The notes under the pieces: model-generated
The model's database searches: none
What the model was told of the DNA's origin: nothing
The model's input: the letters and a program-made list of their open reading frames with translations, nothing else
Part shown: positions 43,873 through 51,302 of the stretch, piece by piece
How the letters are laid out: the number at the start of each line of letters is the position of its first letter
Position numbering within the stretch: the first letter of the stretch is position 1
Position numbers and translations under genes: made by a program
Source of the DNA: an uncultured Eubacteriales bacterium
Lineage (GTDB): Bacteria > Bacillota > Clostridia > Oscillospirales > Acutalibacteraceae
Assembly: GCA_934636435.1 (NCBI GenBank)
Contig: CAKUAQ010000010.1
Span: forward strand, 1-54,369
Reading direction: 5' to 3'
Length of the DNA stretch: 54,369 nt

Positions 43873-46434
43873 TCAGCCTTTCGCCTCATACCAGGTCTGG
43901 CCGTCGTGCACATCCACCTCCATGGGGACCCGCAGCGACACCGCCGCCTCCATTTCCTCCTTGAGCAGCGCCGCTACCTGCGCCCGTTCCTCCAGAGGTG
44001 TTTCCACGATCAGCTCGTCGTGGATCTGCAGGATGAGCCGAGCCTGCAGCCCCTCCTGCCGCAGCCGCCGATAGACCCGCACCATGGCGATCTTGATGAT
44101 ATCCGCCGCCGTCCCCTGAATGGGGGTATTGCGGGCGGCCCGCTCCCCGAATTTGCGGGTCATGGCGTTGCCCGCCTTCAGCTCCGGCAGCGGGCGGCGG
44201 CGATGGAACAGGGTCTCGGCGTAGCCCCGGTCGGCGGCATCGGTGATGAGCCGTTCCATGAATGCCGACACCTTGCCGAAATGCTGCAAATACCGGTCGA
44301 TATAGTCCTTCGCCTCCCCATAGCCGACCCCCAGATCCTCGCTGAGCGAATGGGCGCCGATGCCGTAGATGATGCCGAAATTCACCGCCTTTGCCCGGGA
44401 GCGCATGAGGGGCGTCACCTCCGCCTCCGGCACACCGAATACCTGTGCCGCCGTGGAGCGGTGGATGTCCTCGCCGGTGTTGAAAGCCTCCAGCATGGTG
44501 GGCTCGTCGGCCATATGGGCCAGCACCCGCAGCTCGATCTGGGAATAGTCGGCGTCGCACAGGGTCCACCCCTCCCGCGCCCGGAAGAACCGGCGCATCT
44601 GCCGCCCCAGCTCGGAGCGCACCGGAATGTTCTGCAGATTCGGCTCGGAGGAGGAGATGCGCCCGGTGCGGGTCTCGGTTTGATTGAACACCGAATGGAT
44701 GCGTCCGTCCGGCTCGATCTGCTTGAGCAGCCCCTCGCAATAGGTGCTGTTCAGCTTCGACAAGATGCGGTATTCCAGCAGCTTCTCCACCGCCGGATGC
44801 ACCCCCCGCAGCTTTTCCAGCACCTCGGCGCTGGTGGAATAGCCGGACTTGGTCTTTTTCCCGGCGGGCAATCCCAGATCCTCGAACAGCGCCTTGCCCA
44901 GCTGCTTGGGCGAATTGAGATTGAATTCATAACCGATCTCCCGCCAGATCTCCTGCTGCAGGGTCGCGATGCGAGCGGACAGCTCCCGCCCAAAGGCAGC
45001 GATGCCCTCCCGATCCACCGCACAGCCCACCGTCTCCATGGAGGCCAGCACCTCGCTGAGGGGCTGCTCCACATCGGTGAGCAGGGGCAGCATCTCCTGC
45101 CGCTCCACGGCAGCCCTCAGCGCATCCGCCAGTCCGGCGAAGCCCCGGATGGGTTCGTCGTCCGGGTCGCCCCAATCCCGCAGCAGCCGGGGCAGCGAAT
45201 AGTCGGAGGACAGCGGATCCAGCAGATACGCCGCCAGCGCCGTATCGAACACGAACCCGGCCGGCTGCTGCCCGGCGCTGAGCAGCGCCCGCATCAGCGG
45301 CTTACCGTCGTGGGTGCGCTTTTCCACCGCCGCGTCGCACAGCAGCGCCGTCAGCGCCGGAAATTCCGGAGCGAACCGATCCACATGGGCGCATTGCCCT
45401 CCTGCCGCCAGCGACAGGCCGGTGATCTCCTCTCCCTCCACCTGCGCCAGCACATCCAGCCGTCCCCCGGCGCGGGCAGTCTCCAGCAGCGCCGGAGCCG
45501 CCTCGTTGCCGCCCACCGGCTGCTTCGGCGCCGGAGCGGATTCCCGCCGGAGGACGGCGGACTGGGGCTTCAGATCCAGCTTTTCCATCCATTTATACAG
45601 CTCCAGCCTTTGCAGCAGCTCGGTCAGTCGGGGCACGTCCATCTCCCGCACCGCATAGTTCTCGGGGGCGGTATCGATGGGAGCGGTGCGGCAGATGGTG
45701 CCCAGCTCCCGGCTCATATAGGCGCTGTCCCGGCCGGCAATGAGCTTTTGCCGCAGGCTGTCCCGGATATCCAGCGCTGCCGGATCGGCATAGATGGCAT
45801 CCAGCGAGCCGAACCGGTGCAGCAGCTCCAGCGCCGTCTTTTCCCCCACCCCCGGCACACCGGGGATGTTGTCGCTGGCGTCCCCCTGCAGCGCTTTCAG
45901 ATCGATGAGCTGATGGGGGGTCAGGCCGTATTTTTCCATCACCGTGTCCGGCGTATAGGGCACCGTTTCGGGATGCCCCATTTTTGTGGTGGCCAGCAGC
46001 ACCGTGACCCGGTCGCTGACCAGCTGCAGGCTGTCCCGGTCGCCGGTGGCGAGGGTGCAGGGCTTGCCCGCACCCTCCGCCGCAGCGGACAGGGTGCCGA
46101 GAATGTCGTCTGCCTCATAGCCCTCCCGCTCCACCAGCGTCAATCCCATGGCGCGCAGGATGGCCTTCAGCGGCTCCATCTGCTGGCGCAGCTCCTCCGG
46201 CATCCCCTTGCGCCCGGCTTTGTAGGCGTCGTATTGCTGATGGCGGAAGGTAGGGGCATGCACGTCGAATGCCACCGCAATATGGGTGGCGGAGGATGCC
46301 TCCCGCAGCTTTTGCAGAATATTCAAAAAGCCCACAATCGCATTGGTATACTGTCCGTCCCGGGTGGTCAGCGCTTTCACGCCGTAAAAGGCCCGATTGA
46401 CGATGCTGTTGCCGTCGATAACCAGCAGATTCAT
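43873..46434 (-). CDS. polA: DNA polymerase I
   Basis: Encodes 853 residues, used in Okazaki-fragment processing and repair synthesis. Residues 1-290 are the 5'-3' flap nuclease (LLVIDGNSIVNRAFYG, EADDILGTLS, GDASDNIPGVPGVGEKTA). Residues 300-460 occupy the place of the 3'-5' exonuclease but lack its DxE metal site, so proofreading is probably absent, as in Taq polymerase. The polymerase shows DADYSQIELRVLAHMADEP, RSRAKAVNFGIIYGIG and LILQIHDELIVE. ATG 46434 follows AAAGGAG; longer in-frame starts lie in the promoter. Transcribed alone. Confidence 0.97.
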   Translation of the reverse strand: MNLLVIDGNSIVNRAFYGVKALTTRDGQYTNAIVGFLNILQKLREASSATHIAVAFDVHAPTFRHQQYDAYKAGRKGMPEELRQQMEPLKAILRAMGLTLVEREGYEADDILGTLSAAAEGAGKPCTLATGDRDSLQLVSDRVTVLLATTKMGHPETVPYTPDTVMEKYGLTPHQLIDLKALQGDASDNIPGVPGVGEKTALELLHRFGSLDAIYADPAALDIRDSLRQKLIAGRDSAYMSRELGTICRTAPIDTAPENYAVREMDVPRLTELLQRLELYKWMEKLDLKPQSAVLRRESAPAPKQPVGGNEAAPALLETARAGGRLDVLAQVEGEEITGLSLAAGGQCAHVDRFAPEFPALTALLCDAAVEKRTHDGKPLMRALLSAGQQPAGFVFDTALAAYLLDPLSSDYSLPRLLRDWGDPDDEPIRGFAGLADALRAAVERQEMLPLLTDVEQPLSEVLASMETVGCAVDREGIAAFGRELSARIATLQQEIWREIGYEFNLNSPKQLGKALFEDLGLPAGKKTKSGYSTSAEVLEKLRGVHPAVEKLLEYRILSKLNSTYCEGLLKQIEPDGRIHSVFNQTETRTGRISSSEPNLQNIPVRSELGRQMRRFFRAREGWTLCDADYSQIELRVLAHMADEPTMLEAFNTGEDIHRSTAAQVFGVPEAEVTPLMRSRAKAVNFGIIYGIGAHSLSEDLGVGYGEAKDYIDRYLQHFGKVSAFMERLITDAADRGYAETLFHRRRPLPELKAGNAMTRKFGERAARNTPIQGTAADIIKIAMVRVYRRLRQEGLQARLILQIHDELIVETPLEERAQVAALLKEEMEAAVSLRVPMEVDVHDGQTWYEAKG

Positions 46435-46470
46435 CCGTTTTCTCTCCTTTGGCATGGATTCCTGTTTTCT

Positions 46471-46499
46471 ATTGTACTGGAAAACCGCGAAAAAATCCA
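46471..46499 (-). promoter_or_regulatory. polA promoter
   Basis: TGGATT (46494-46499), a 17-base spacer and TACAAT (46471-46476) on the minus strand. Confidence 0.6.
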
Positions 46500-46661
46500 G
46501 TCTTTTCTTATAAACAGGGACAGCGGGGACACAACCGCTTTTTTCGGCTCGACCGCACAAAGCCATCGATGCCCTACTTTTACAATTTTGTACCATGCAT
46601 CCTACTTTTCTGCATACGGCGCACCGGAACGGGAAATACTGTCGAATGAGGTGAGAAATTT

Positions 46662-47096
46662 ATGGCGGACACACAGGAGCAGGAGCTGCTGGAACAGATT
46701 TACTGCAATGCGGAGATGGGCCGGGACGGGCTGTATTACGTGATGCGGCGCACCGACGATCCCACCTTCCGCAAGGCGGTGGAGACCCAGCTCATGGAAT
46801 ATCAGAGCATCATGGATGAGGCGGAACAGAAGCTGCGGCAGCAGGGCAGCGCCCCCACCGGCGCCAGCCCCGCCAGCCGGGCGATGGTGCGCATGACCGC
46901 CGCCTGCAAGACTGCCCGGGACAATTCTCCGGCGGCGCTGGCGGATATGCTCATACAGGGCAGCTCCATGGGGGTCACGAAGATCCTGCGGCAAATTCGG
47001 GCCCACGAGAGCCGCAGCGAGGACAGTCTGGCGCTGGCCGACCGTCTGCGGGAAACCGAGGAGAACAACATCCGGCAGATGAAGCAGTATCTGTGA
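46662..47096 (+). CDS. Conserved small helical protein, function unknown
   Basis: Encodes 144 residues, predicted all-helical and cytosolic: EQIYCNAEMGRDGLYYVMRR, then VETQLMEYQSIMDEAEQKLR, and a C-terminal IQGSSMGVTKILRQIRAHES with EDSLALADRLRETEENNIRQ. The MIQGS-MGVT segment and spacing recall a hypothetical family common in Clostridia, with a four-helix, ferritin-like look; no metal-ligand set is evident. GAGGTGAG precedes ATG 46662. It is divergent from polA and ends before a bidirectional terminator. Confidence 0.75.
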   Translation: MADTQEQELLEQIYCNAEMGRDGLYYVMRRTDDPTFRKAVETQLMEYQSIMDEAEQKLRQQGSAPTGASPASRAMVRMTAACKTARDNSPAALADMLIQGSSMGVTKILRQIRAHESRSEDSLALADRLRETEENNIRQMKQYL

Positions 47097-47227
47097 CCCG
47101 GGCAGTCGAAAAGCCGGAGCTCGATGACCGTTCCCCTTAGACAAAACGATCCGGGGTCAGCGGTTTTTGCGGCTGAGCGGCGTTTTTATCGGCTTTGCCG
47201 GATAAAACCACAGAGTCTGCGCCGCAG

Positions 47228-47262
47228 AAAAGCCACCGGTGTATTCTCCACCGGTGGCTTTT
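47228..47262. terminator. Bidirectional terminator
   Basis: AAAAGCCACCGGTG pairs with CACCGGTGGCTTTT over TATTCTC. It serves the plus gene ending at 47096 and the small minus gene ending at 47267. Confidence 0.8.
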
Positions 47263-47266
47263 CGTG

Positions 47267-47425
47267 TTACAACGGTTCGTTGGTGATAACGGTTATTGTA
47301 CAGTGGCCGTATTTCTTTTCCAGCAGCGTTTCGGCGTCCGGGGCGCTGTAAGCCCGGATCACTTCCTCTGTGGTCACATTGTCCGCCCTGAACCGGATCC
47401 GGTAGGTGCGCAGTGCTTCTTCCAT
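47267..47425 (-). CDS. 52-residue hypothetical protein
   Basis: ATG (complement of 47423-47425) is preceded by GAGGG at seven bases and reads 52 codons to TAA. The product starts MEEALRTYRIRFRADNVTTE and ends ITVITNEPL, with alternating polar and hydrophobic residues like a small alpha/beta protein. It lies eleven bases downstream of the broken surface-protein gene and just before a terminator. I do not recognise the family. Confidence 0.5.
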   Translation of the reverse strand: MEEALRTYRIRFRADNVTTEEVIRAYSAPDAETLLEKKYGHCTITVITNEPL

Positions 47426-47435
47426 AGCCGTTCCC

Positions 47436-47812
47436 TCACTGCGCCCGCCGTTTCTTTCCGGCCATGACCGCTGCCAGCGCCGCCAGCGACAGCAGCACGA
47501 CCGCCCCGCACACCGCCGTCACCCGGTCGGATACCCCCCGTCGGCACGGCAGGGGTGCGGTCGGCAGCACCATCGGTGCTGCCATCGGAGGAACCCGCTC
47601 CGCCGGCGGCAGCGGTATGACACAGCGCATAGGTGCTGAAATGGGTCAGGGTAGCGGTCACGGTTTTCGCCGTCGGGTCCACCGTGACGGGGATCGCCTC
47701 TGTGGTGCCGTCGTCGGCAACGTAGTACAGCTTCAGCCCCTCCGCCGTCCAAGAGGACGGCAGCGAAAAGGTGACCGTCACCCCGCCGAACGGCTGCAGC
47801 GGCTGTCCGTTT
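47436..47812 (-). pseudogene. 3' remnant of a cell-surface protein, frameshifted at its membrane anchor
   Basis: The minus frame from about 47812 reads a beta-rich surface domain (LKAGNGQPLQPFGGVTVTFS, LKLYYVADDGTTEAIPVTV, LTHFSTYALCHTA) and a Ser/Gly/Asp linker, reaching PAVPTGG. There a run of six G residues (complement of 47534-47539) shifts the frame. With five G it would continue PTGVSDRVTAVCGAVVLLSL and AALAAVMAGKKRRAQ, a typical C-terminal membrane anchor ending at TGA 47436-47438. The N-terminal part of the protein is missing: sequence above 47812 belongs to another gene on the opposite strand. Confidence 0.8.
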
Positions 47813-48033
47813 CCTGCTTTGAGCTGGGAAAAAAAGCCATTCGCCCGGAAAATCTGGTGAACCTCTGCCGTGTGCTGGAGGTCTCCCCCAACTATCTGCT
47901 GACCGGCGCACGGGAGCCGGAGACGCTGACCCCTCTGGAGCGGGAGCTATCCCAGCTCCCGAAGGACGAATACGCTCTGGTGGAATCACTGGTGCATTGC
48001 CTGCACCGCAAAACGACAGGAAGCTCCCGCTGA
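47788..48033 (+). pseudogene. 3' remnant of an XRE-family regulator
   Basis: The plus frame reads ERLQRLSVSCFELGKKAIRP, then ENLVNLCRVLEVSPNYLLTG, the end of a helix-turn-helix domain, and a 40-residue tail (LTPLERELSQLPKDEYALVE) to TGA 48031-48033. The first half of the DNA-binding domain and any start codon with a ribosome binding site are absent. Its broken 5' end meets the broken 5' end of the opposite-strand surface-protein remnant, overlapping by about 25 bases. Confidence 0.75.
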
Positions 48034-48103
48034 TGCGCCGCATCTGCGGGGACTTGGCCATTTTATCGGTTCATTTAGACAAAGCCATCGGGTAAAAATA
48101 TGG

Positions 48104-48138
48104 AACCCCCGTTGTCCCGCAAGGGACAACGGGGGTTT
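48104..48138. terminator. Terminator hairpin between the XRE remnant and the amidase gene
   Basis: AACCCCCGTTGTCCC, GCAA loop, and its complement, a 15-base perfect stem. Short T stretches lie on both sides, so it can serve either strand. Confidence 0.8.
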
Positions 48139-48226
48139 GCTGTTCTCGGAAAGTGCTCCCGAAAAATGGCGAAAACCCGGCGATTTTCATTCTCCAAAGG
48201 CATATCGCCGGCACCGCCGGTGCGCC

Positions 48227-48808
48227 TTATGCGCCCACGGTGGGGGTCAGCCCCAGATAGCGGCACAGCCCCTCATAGATGGCATAGGCGAAGGCATACT
48301 GGTCGTTCACCAGCTTTTGCACATCCTCCTCGTTGGTGATATACGCCAGCTCCACCAGAATGGCGGGCATCCGGGTGCGGCGCAGCACATAGAGGGACGG
48401 GTTCACCCGCACCCCGTTATTCTTCGTCCCCAGCCGGGCGACGATCGCCTCCAGCACCTGCTGCGCCAGCGCCGCCGCCACCGACCCCTGCCGGTACACA
48501 TACACCTCCGAGCCGTGGGCGGCGGGGTTCTCGCTGGCATTGCAGTGGATGCTGAGAAAATAATCCGCTCCCCATTCGTTGGCGCCCCGCACCCGGGTGG
48601 CTAAGCTGGCGGCGTTGGAGGTGCCCAGCGATTCCTCCGGCGTGTTGCGGGAATTGCGCACCTCAAAGCGCCCGTCCTCCAGCAGAATATCCCGCAGATA
48701 GATGCCCACGGCATAGGTGATATCCTGCTCCCGGTAGCCGAAGCCCTCCGCCCCGGCGTTGACCCCCTCCGGGTTATGTCCCTGATCAATATAAATTTTT
48801 GTCGGCAT
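48227..48808 (-). CDS. N-acetylmuramoyl-L-alanine amidase (Amidase_3)
   Basis: Encodes 193 residues. It cleaves the bond between MurNAc and the stem peptide of peptidoglycan. MPTKIYIDQGHNPEGVNAGA carries the first zinc His; YREQDITYAVG has the zinc Glu; YFLSIHCNAS has the second His; ILVELAYITNEED supplies the catalytic Glu region. It is a catalytic domain only, without signal peptide or wall-binding repeats, so its export route is unclear. ATG 48808 is the only sensible start; its Shine-Dalgarno (AAAGGGGGA) lies in the 3' arm of the hairpin at 48813-48857. It is 105 bases behind aroK. Confidence 0.92.
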   Translation of the reverse strand: MPTKIYIDQGHNPEGVNAGAEGFGYREQDITYAVGIYLRDILLEDGRFEVRNSRNTPEESLGTSNAASLATRVRGANEWGADYFLSIHCNASENPAAHGSEVYVYRQGSVAAALAQQVLEAIVARLGTKNNGVRVNPSLYVLRRTRMPAILVELAYITNEEDVQKLVNDQYAFAYAIYEGLCRYLGLTPTVGA

Positions 48809-48857
48809 GGAAAAAATCCCCCTTTCCCGGTATCTATATGCGGGAGAGGGGGATTTT
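48809..48857 (-). terminator. Terminator-like hairpin that contains the amidase ribosome binding site
   Basis: On the minus strand AAAATCCCCCTCTCCCG pairs with CGGGAAAGGGGGATTTT (one mismatch), and a T run ends only two bases before the amidase ATG. It may stop aroK transcripts, and when read through it would hide the Shine-Dalgarno AAAGGGGG. Confidence 0.75.
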
Positions 48858-48913
48858 ATGGTACCGATTTCCGGCGGCCGCACAATGCCGCGCGTCAAGC
48901 CTCTCGCCGCCCG

Positions 48914-49420
48914 TTACGGCTCATCCAGCGCCGCCAGCAGCTTTTCCAGTGTGCGGGATACCGGCTCGTTCTCCGCCTGAGGCACCGTCACGGCGGCATA
49001 CTGCCGATACAGCGGCACCCGCTGGTCGTAGAGATCCCGGAACGTGAACCCCTCCGGGATCGCCACCCCCCGCACCCGGGGGTCGCCGATGCGCTTCTCC
49101 AGCGTGGGGAAGGAAATATCCAGATACACCACCGTGCCCAGCGCCTGCAGATGCTCCATGGTGGGGACATCGTAAATCACGCTGCCGCCGGTGGCGATCA
49201 CCTGCTTTTCCCCCGTCACCGACAGCACCGCCTGCCGCTCCCGCAGCCGGAAGGCATCCAGTCCCTCCCGGTCAATGATGTCCTGCAGGGCGCAGCCGTT
49301 CTGCTGTTTAATCACCTCGTCGGTGTCCAGAAAGGTATAGCCCAGCCGCCCCGCCAGCCGCCGTCCCAGAGTGCTTTTGCCGCTGGAGGGCATTCCGATG
49401 AGAATAATGTTTTTATCCAT
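48914..49420 (-). CDS. aroK: Shikimate kinase
   Basis: Encodes 168 residues, a P-loop kinase that phosphorylates shikimate at O3 in aromatic amino acid synthesis. IILIGMPSSGKSTLGRRLAG is the Walker A loop, FLDTDEVIKQ holds the shikimate-binding Asp pair, and VIATGGSVIYDV is the conserved GG motif. The lid (DPRVRGVAIPEGFTFRDLYD) differs somewhat from the usual RPLL form. It lies 18 bases after uvrC, likely in one transcript. No other aro gene is nearby. Confidence 0.9.
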   Translation of the reverse strand: MDKNIILIGMPSSGKSTLGRRLAGRLGYTFLDTDEVIKQQNGCALQDIIDREGLDAFRLRERQAVLSVTGEKQVIATGGSVIYDVPTMEHLQALGTVVYLDISFPTLEKRIGDPRVRGVAIPEGFTFRDLYDQRVPLYRQYAAVTVPQAENEPVSRTLEKLLAALDEP

Positions 49421-49438
49421 CCGCTCATTCCGTCCTTT

Positions 49439-51298
49439 TCATTCGTCTTGCGGGGACGTTTCCGTCCCCAATGCCCGCTGCAGCGCCTCCGCCGCCGGGC
49501 GGGTCATCCCCTTGACCGACAGCAGCTCCTCCACCGACGCCTGCCGGATATTCTTCAGCGAGCCGAACCGCCGCAGCAGCTCCTTGGCCCGGTTGGGACC
49601 GATGCCGTCGATTCCCAGCAGCGAGGAGGAAATGCTGTTCTTCTTCCGCTGCTGCCGGTGGAAGGTGATAGCGAACCGGTGCACCTCCTCCTGTATGGCG
49701 GACAGGAGGGTGTATGCCGCCCGCTTCTGCTGAATGGCAATTTCTCCGCCGGAGAGGGCAATCGCCCGGGTGCGGTGGTGGTCGTCCTTCACCAGCCCAA
49801 ACACCGGAATCCCCAGACCGTAGCGGTCGACGACCGGCTTGACCGTCGCCACATGCCCCTCGCCGCCATCCAGCAGGATCAGGTCGGGCTTGCGGGCAAA
49901 GCCGGTCGTTTTCCCCTGCTCCTGTCCGGCTGCATACTCGTCCAGCCGCCGGGTCAGCACCTCCTGCATGGAGCCGTAATCGTCCTGCCCCACCACCGTT
50001 TTGATCTTGAATTTGCGATAGGCGCTGCGCAGGGGCTTACCGTCCTCAAACACCACCATGCCCGCCACATTTTCGCTGCCGTTGGTGTTGGAGATATCGT
50101 AGCATTCGATATACCGGGGGGTGTCGGGCAAATCCAGCAGCGCCCGGATGTCCTCCAGCGCCGCGCTCTCCCGCCCGGTCATCCCCACCTGCTGGGCAAT
50201 GCGCTCGGCGGCGTTGCTGCGGCACATCTCGACGAGCTGCGCCTGCTCCCCGATCTGGGGCTGCACGATATGCACCCGCCGCCCCGCCTTATCCGATAAC
50301 CATTGCTCCAGCAGCTCGGTATCCTCCGTCTCCCCGTCCAGGGTGACGCGGGGCGGCACCCGATCCCGCATGGAATAGTATTGCTGCAAAAACTCCTGCC
50401 GCGCCGCCGCCGGGTCCTCCTGAGGCTCCAGCAGAAAATGCTCCCGGTCGGTCAGCCGTCCGCCCTCAAACCGGAACACCTCAAAGCACGCCTTGCCGCT
50501 GCCCTGCGCCAGCGCAATCACATCCTGCCGGGGAATTTTCGACAGCACCACCTTTTGCTTGTCCCCCAGCTTTTTGATGGAGCGGATGCGATCCCGCAGC
50601 CGTGCCGCCTGCTCGAAATCCAGCCGCTCCGCCGCCTCCTCCATACGGCTCTGCAGCGCCGCCATCGTCTCGGCGCTGCCCCGGGTGAGGAACTCGACAG
50701 CGCCCTCCACCCGCTCCTGATAAGCGGCGGGCGGCACCCGCCCGGAGCAGGGCGCACAACATTGCCCGATGTGGTGATTGAGACAGGGGCGCGCCGCCCC
50801 CTCCTTGCCGTAGCTCAGCGTCCGGGCGCAGGTGGACAGGGCAAACACCCGGTTCGCCTCATCCACCGCCTGCTTAACGGCGTAGCTGCTCATATAAGGG
50901 CCGATATACCGGGAGCCGTCCTCCGCCTTCTGATGGGTCACGCTCAGGCGGGAATAGGGCGGCGGGGATACCCGGATATAGTGATATCCCTTGTCGTCCT
51001 TGAGCAGAATGTTGTATTTGGGACGGTGCTGCTTGATGAGGGAGCATTCCAGCACCAGCGCCTCAAACTCGCTGCCCACCACGATATACTCGAAGTGATC
51101 CACATGCGCCACCATCCGACGCACCTTTTCGGTATGGTTGGCATCCGAGCCGAAATACTGGCTCACCCGATTTTTCAGCTTTTTCGCCTTGCCGATATAG
51201 ATGATCCGGTCGGCAGCGTCCTTCATAATGTACACGCCCGGCTGCAGCGGCAGCGCCATCGCCTGCTGCCGCAGGGCTTGCAATTGGGGATGAATCAT
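49439..51298 (-). CDS. uvrC: Excinuclease ABC subunit C
   Basis: Encodes 619 residues. It makes both incisions in nucleotide excision repair with UvrA and UvrB. The N-terminal GIY-YIG nuclease reads PGVYIMKDAADRIIYIGKAK; the UVR motif is AAERLDFEQAARLRDRI; the RNase H-like second nuclease includes YIECYDISNTNGSENVAGMV and DLILLDGGEGH; tandem helix-hairpin-helix units close the protein (GIDGIGPNRAKELLRRFGS). ATG 51298 starts four bases after the yifB stop, and aroK follows, so the three form one unit. Confidence 0.97.
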   Translation of the reverse strand: MIHPQLQALRQQAMALPLQPGVYIMKDAADRIIYIGKAKKLKNRVSQYFGSDANHTEKVRRMVAHVDHFEYIVVGSEFEALVLECSLIKQHRPKYNILLKDDKGYHYIRVSPPPYSRLSVTHQKAEDGSRYIGPYMSSYAVKQAVDEANRVFALSTCARTLSYGKEGAARPCLNHHIGQCCAPCSGRVPPAAYQERVEGAVEFLTRGSAETMAALQSRMEEAAERLDFEQAARLRDRIRSIKKLGDKQKVVLSKIPRQDVIALAQGSGKACFEVFRFEGGRLTDREHFLLEPQEDPAAARQEFLQQYYSMRDRVPPRVTLDGETEDTELLEQWLSDKAGRRVHIVQPQIGEQAQLVEMCRSNAAERIAQQVGMTGRESAALEDIRALLDLPDTPRYIECYDISNTNGSENVAGMVVFEDGKPLRSAYRKFKIKTVVGQDDYGSMQEVLTRRLDEYAAGQEQGKTTGFARKPDLILLDGGEGHVATVKPVVDRYGLGIPVFGLVKDDHHRTRAIALSGGEIAIQQKRAAYTLLSAIQEEVHRFAITFHRQQRKKNSISSSLLGIDGIGPNRAKELLRRFGSLKNIRQASVEELLSVKGMTRPAAEALQRALGTETSPQDE

Positions 51299-51302
51299 AG
51301 CC

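Noticed and set aside
43690..46743. 1017-codon plus-strand frame opposite polA
   Set aside because: Its composition (His, Arg, Gln-rich) is the usual antisense shadow of a GC-rich gene, and the minus strand encodes an unmistakable DNA polymerase I.
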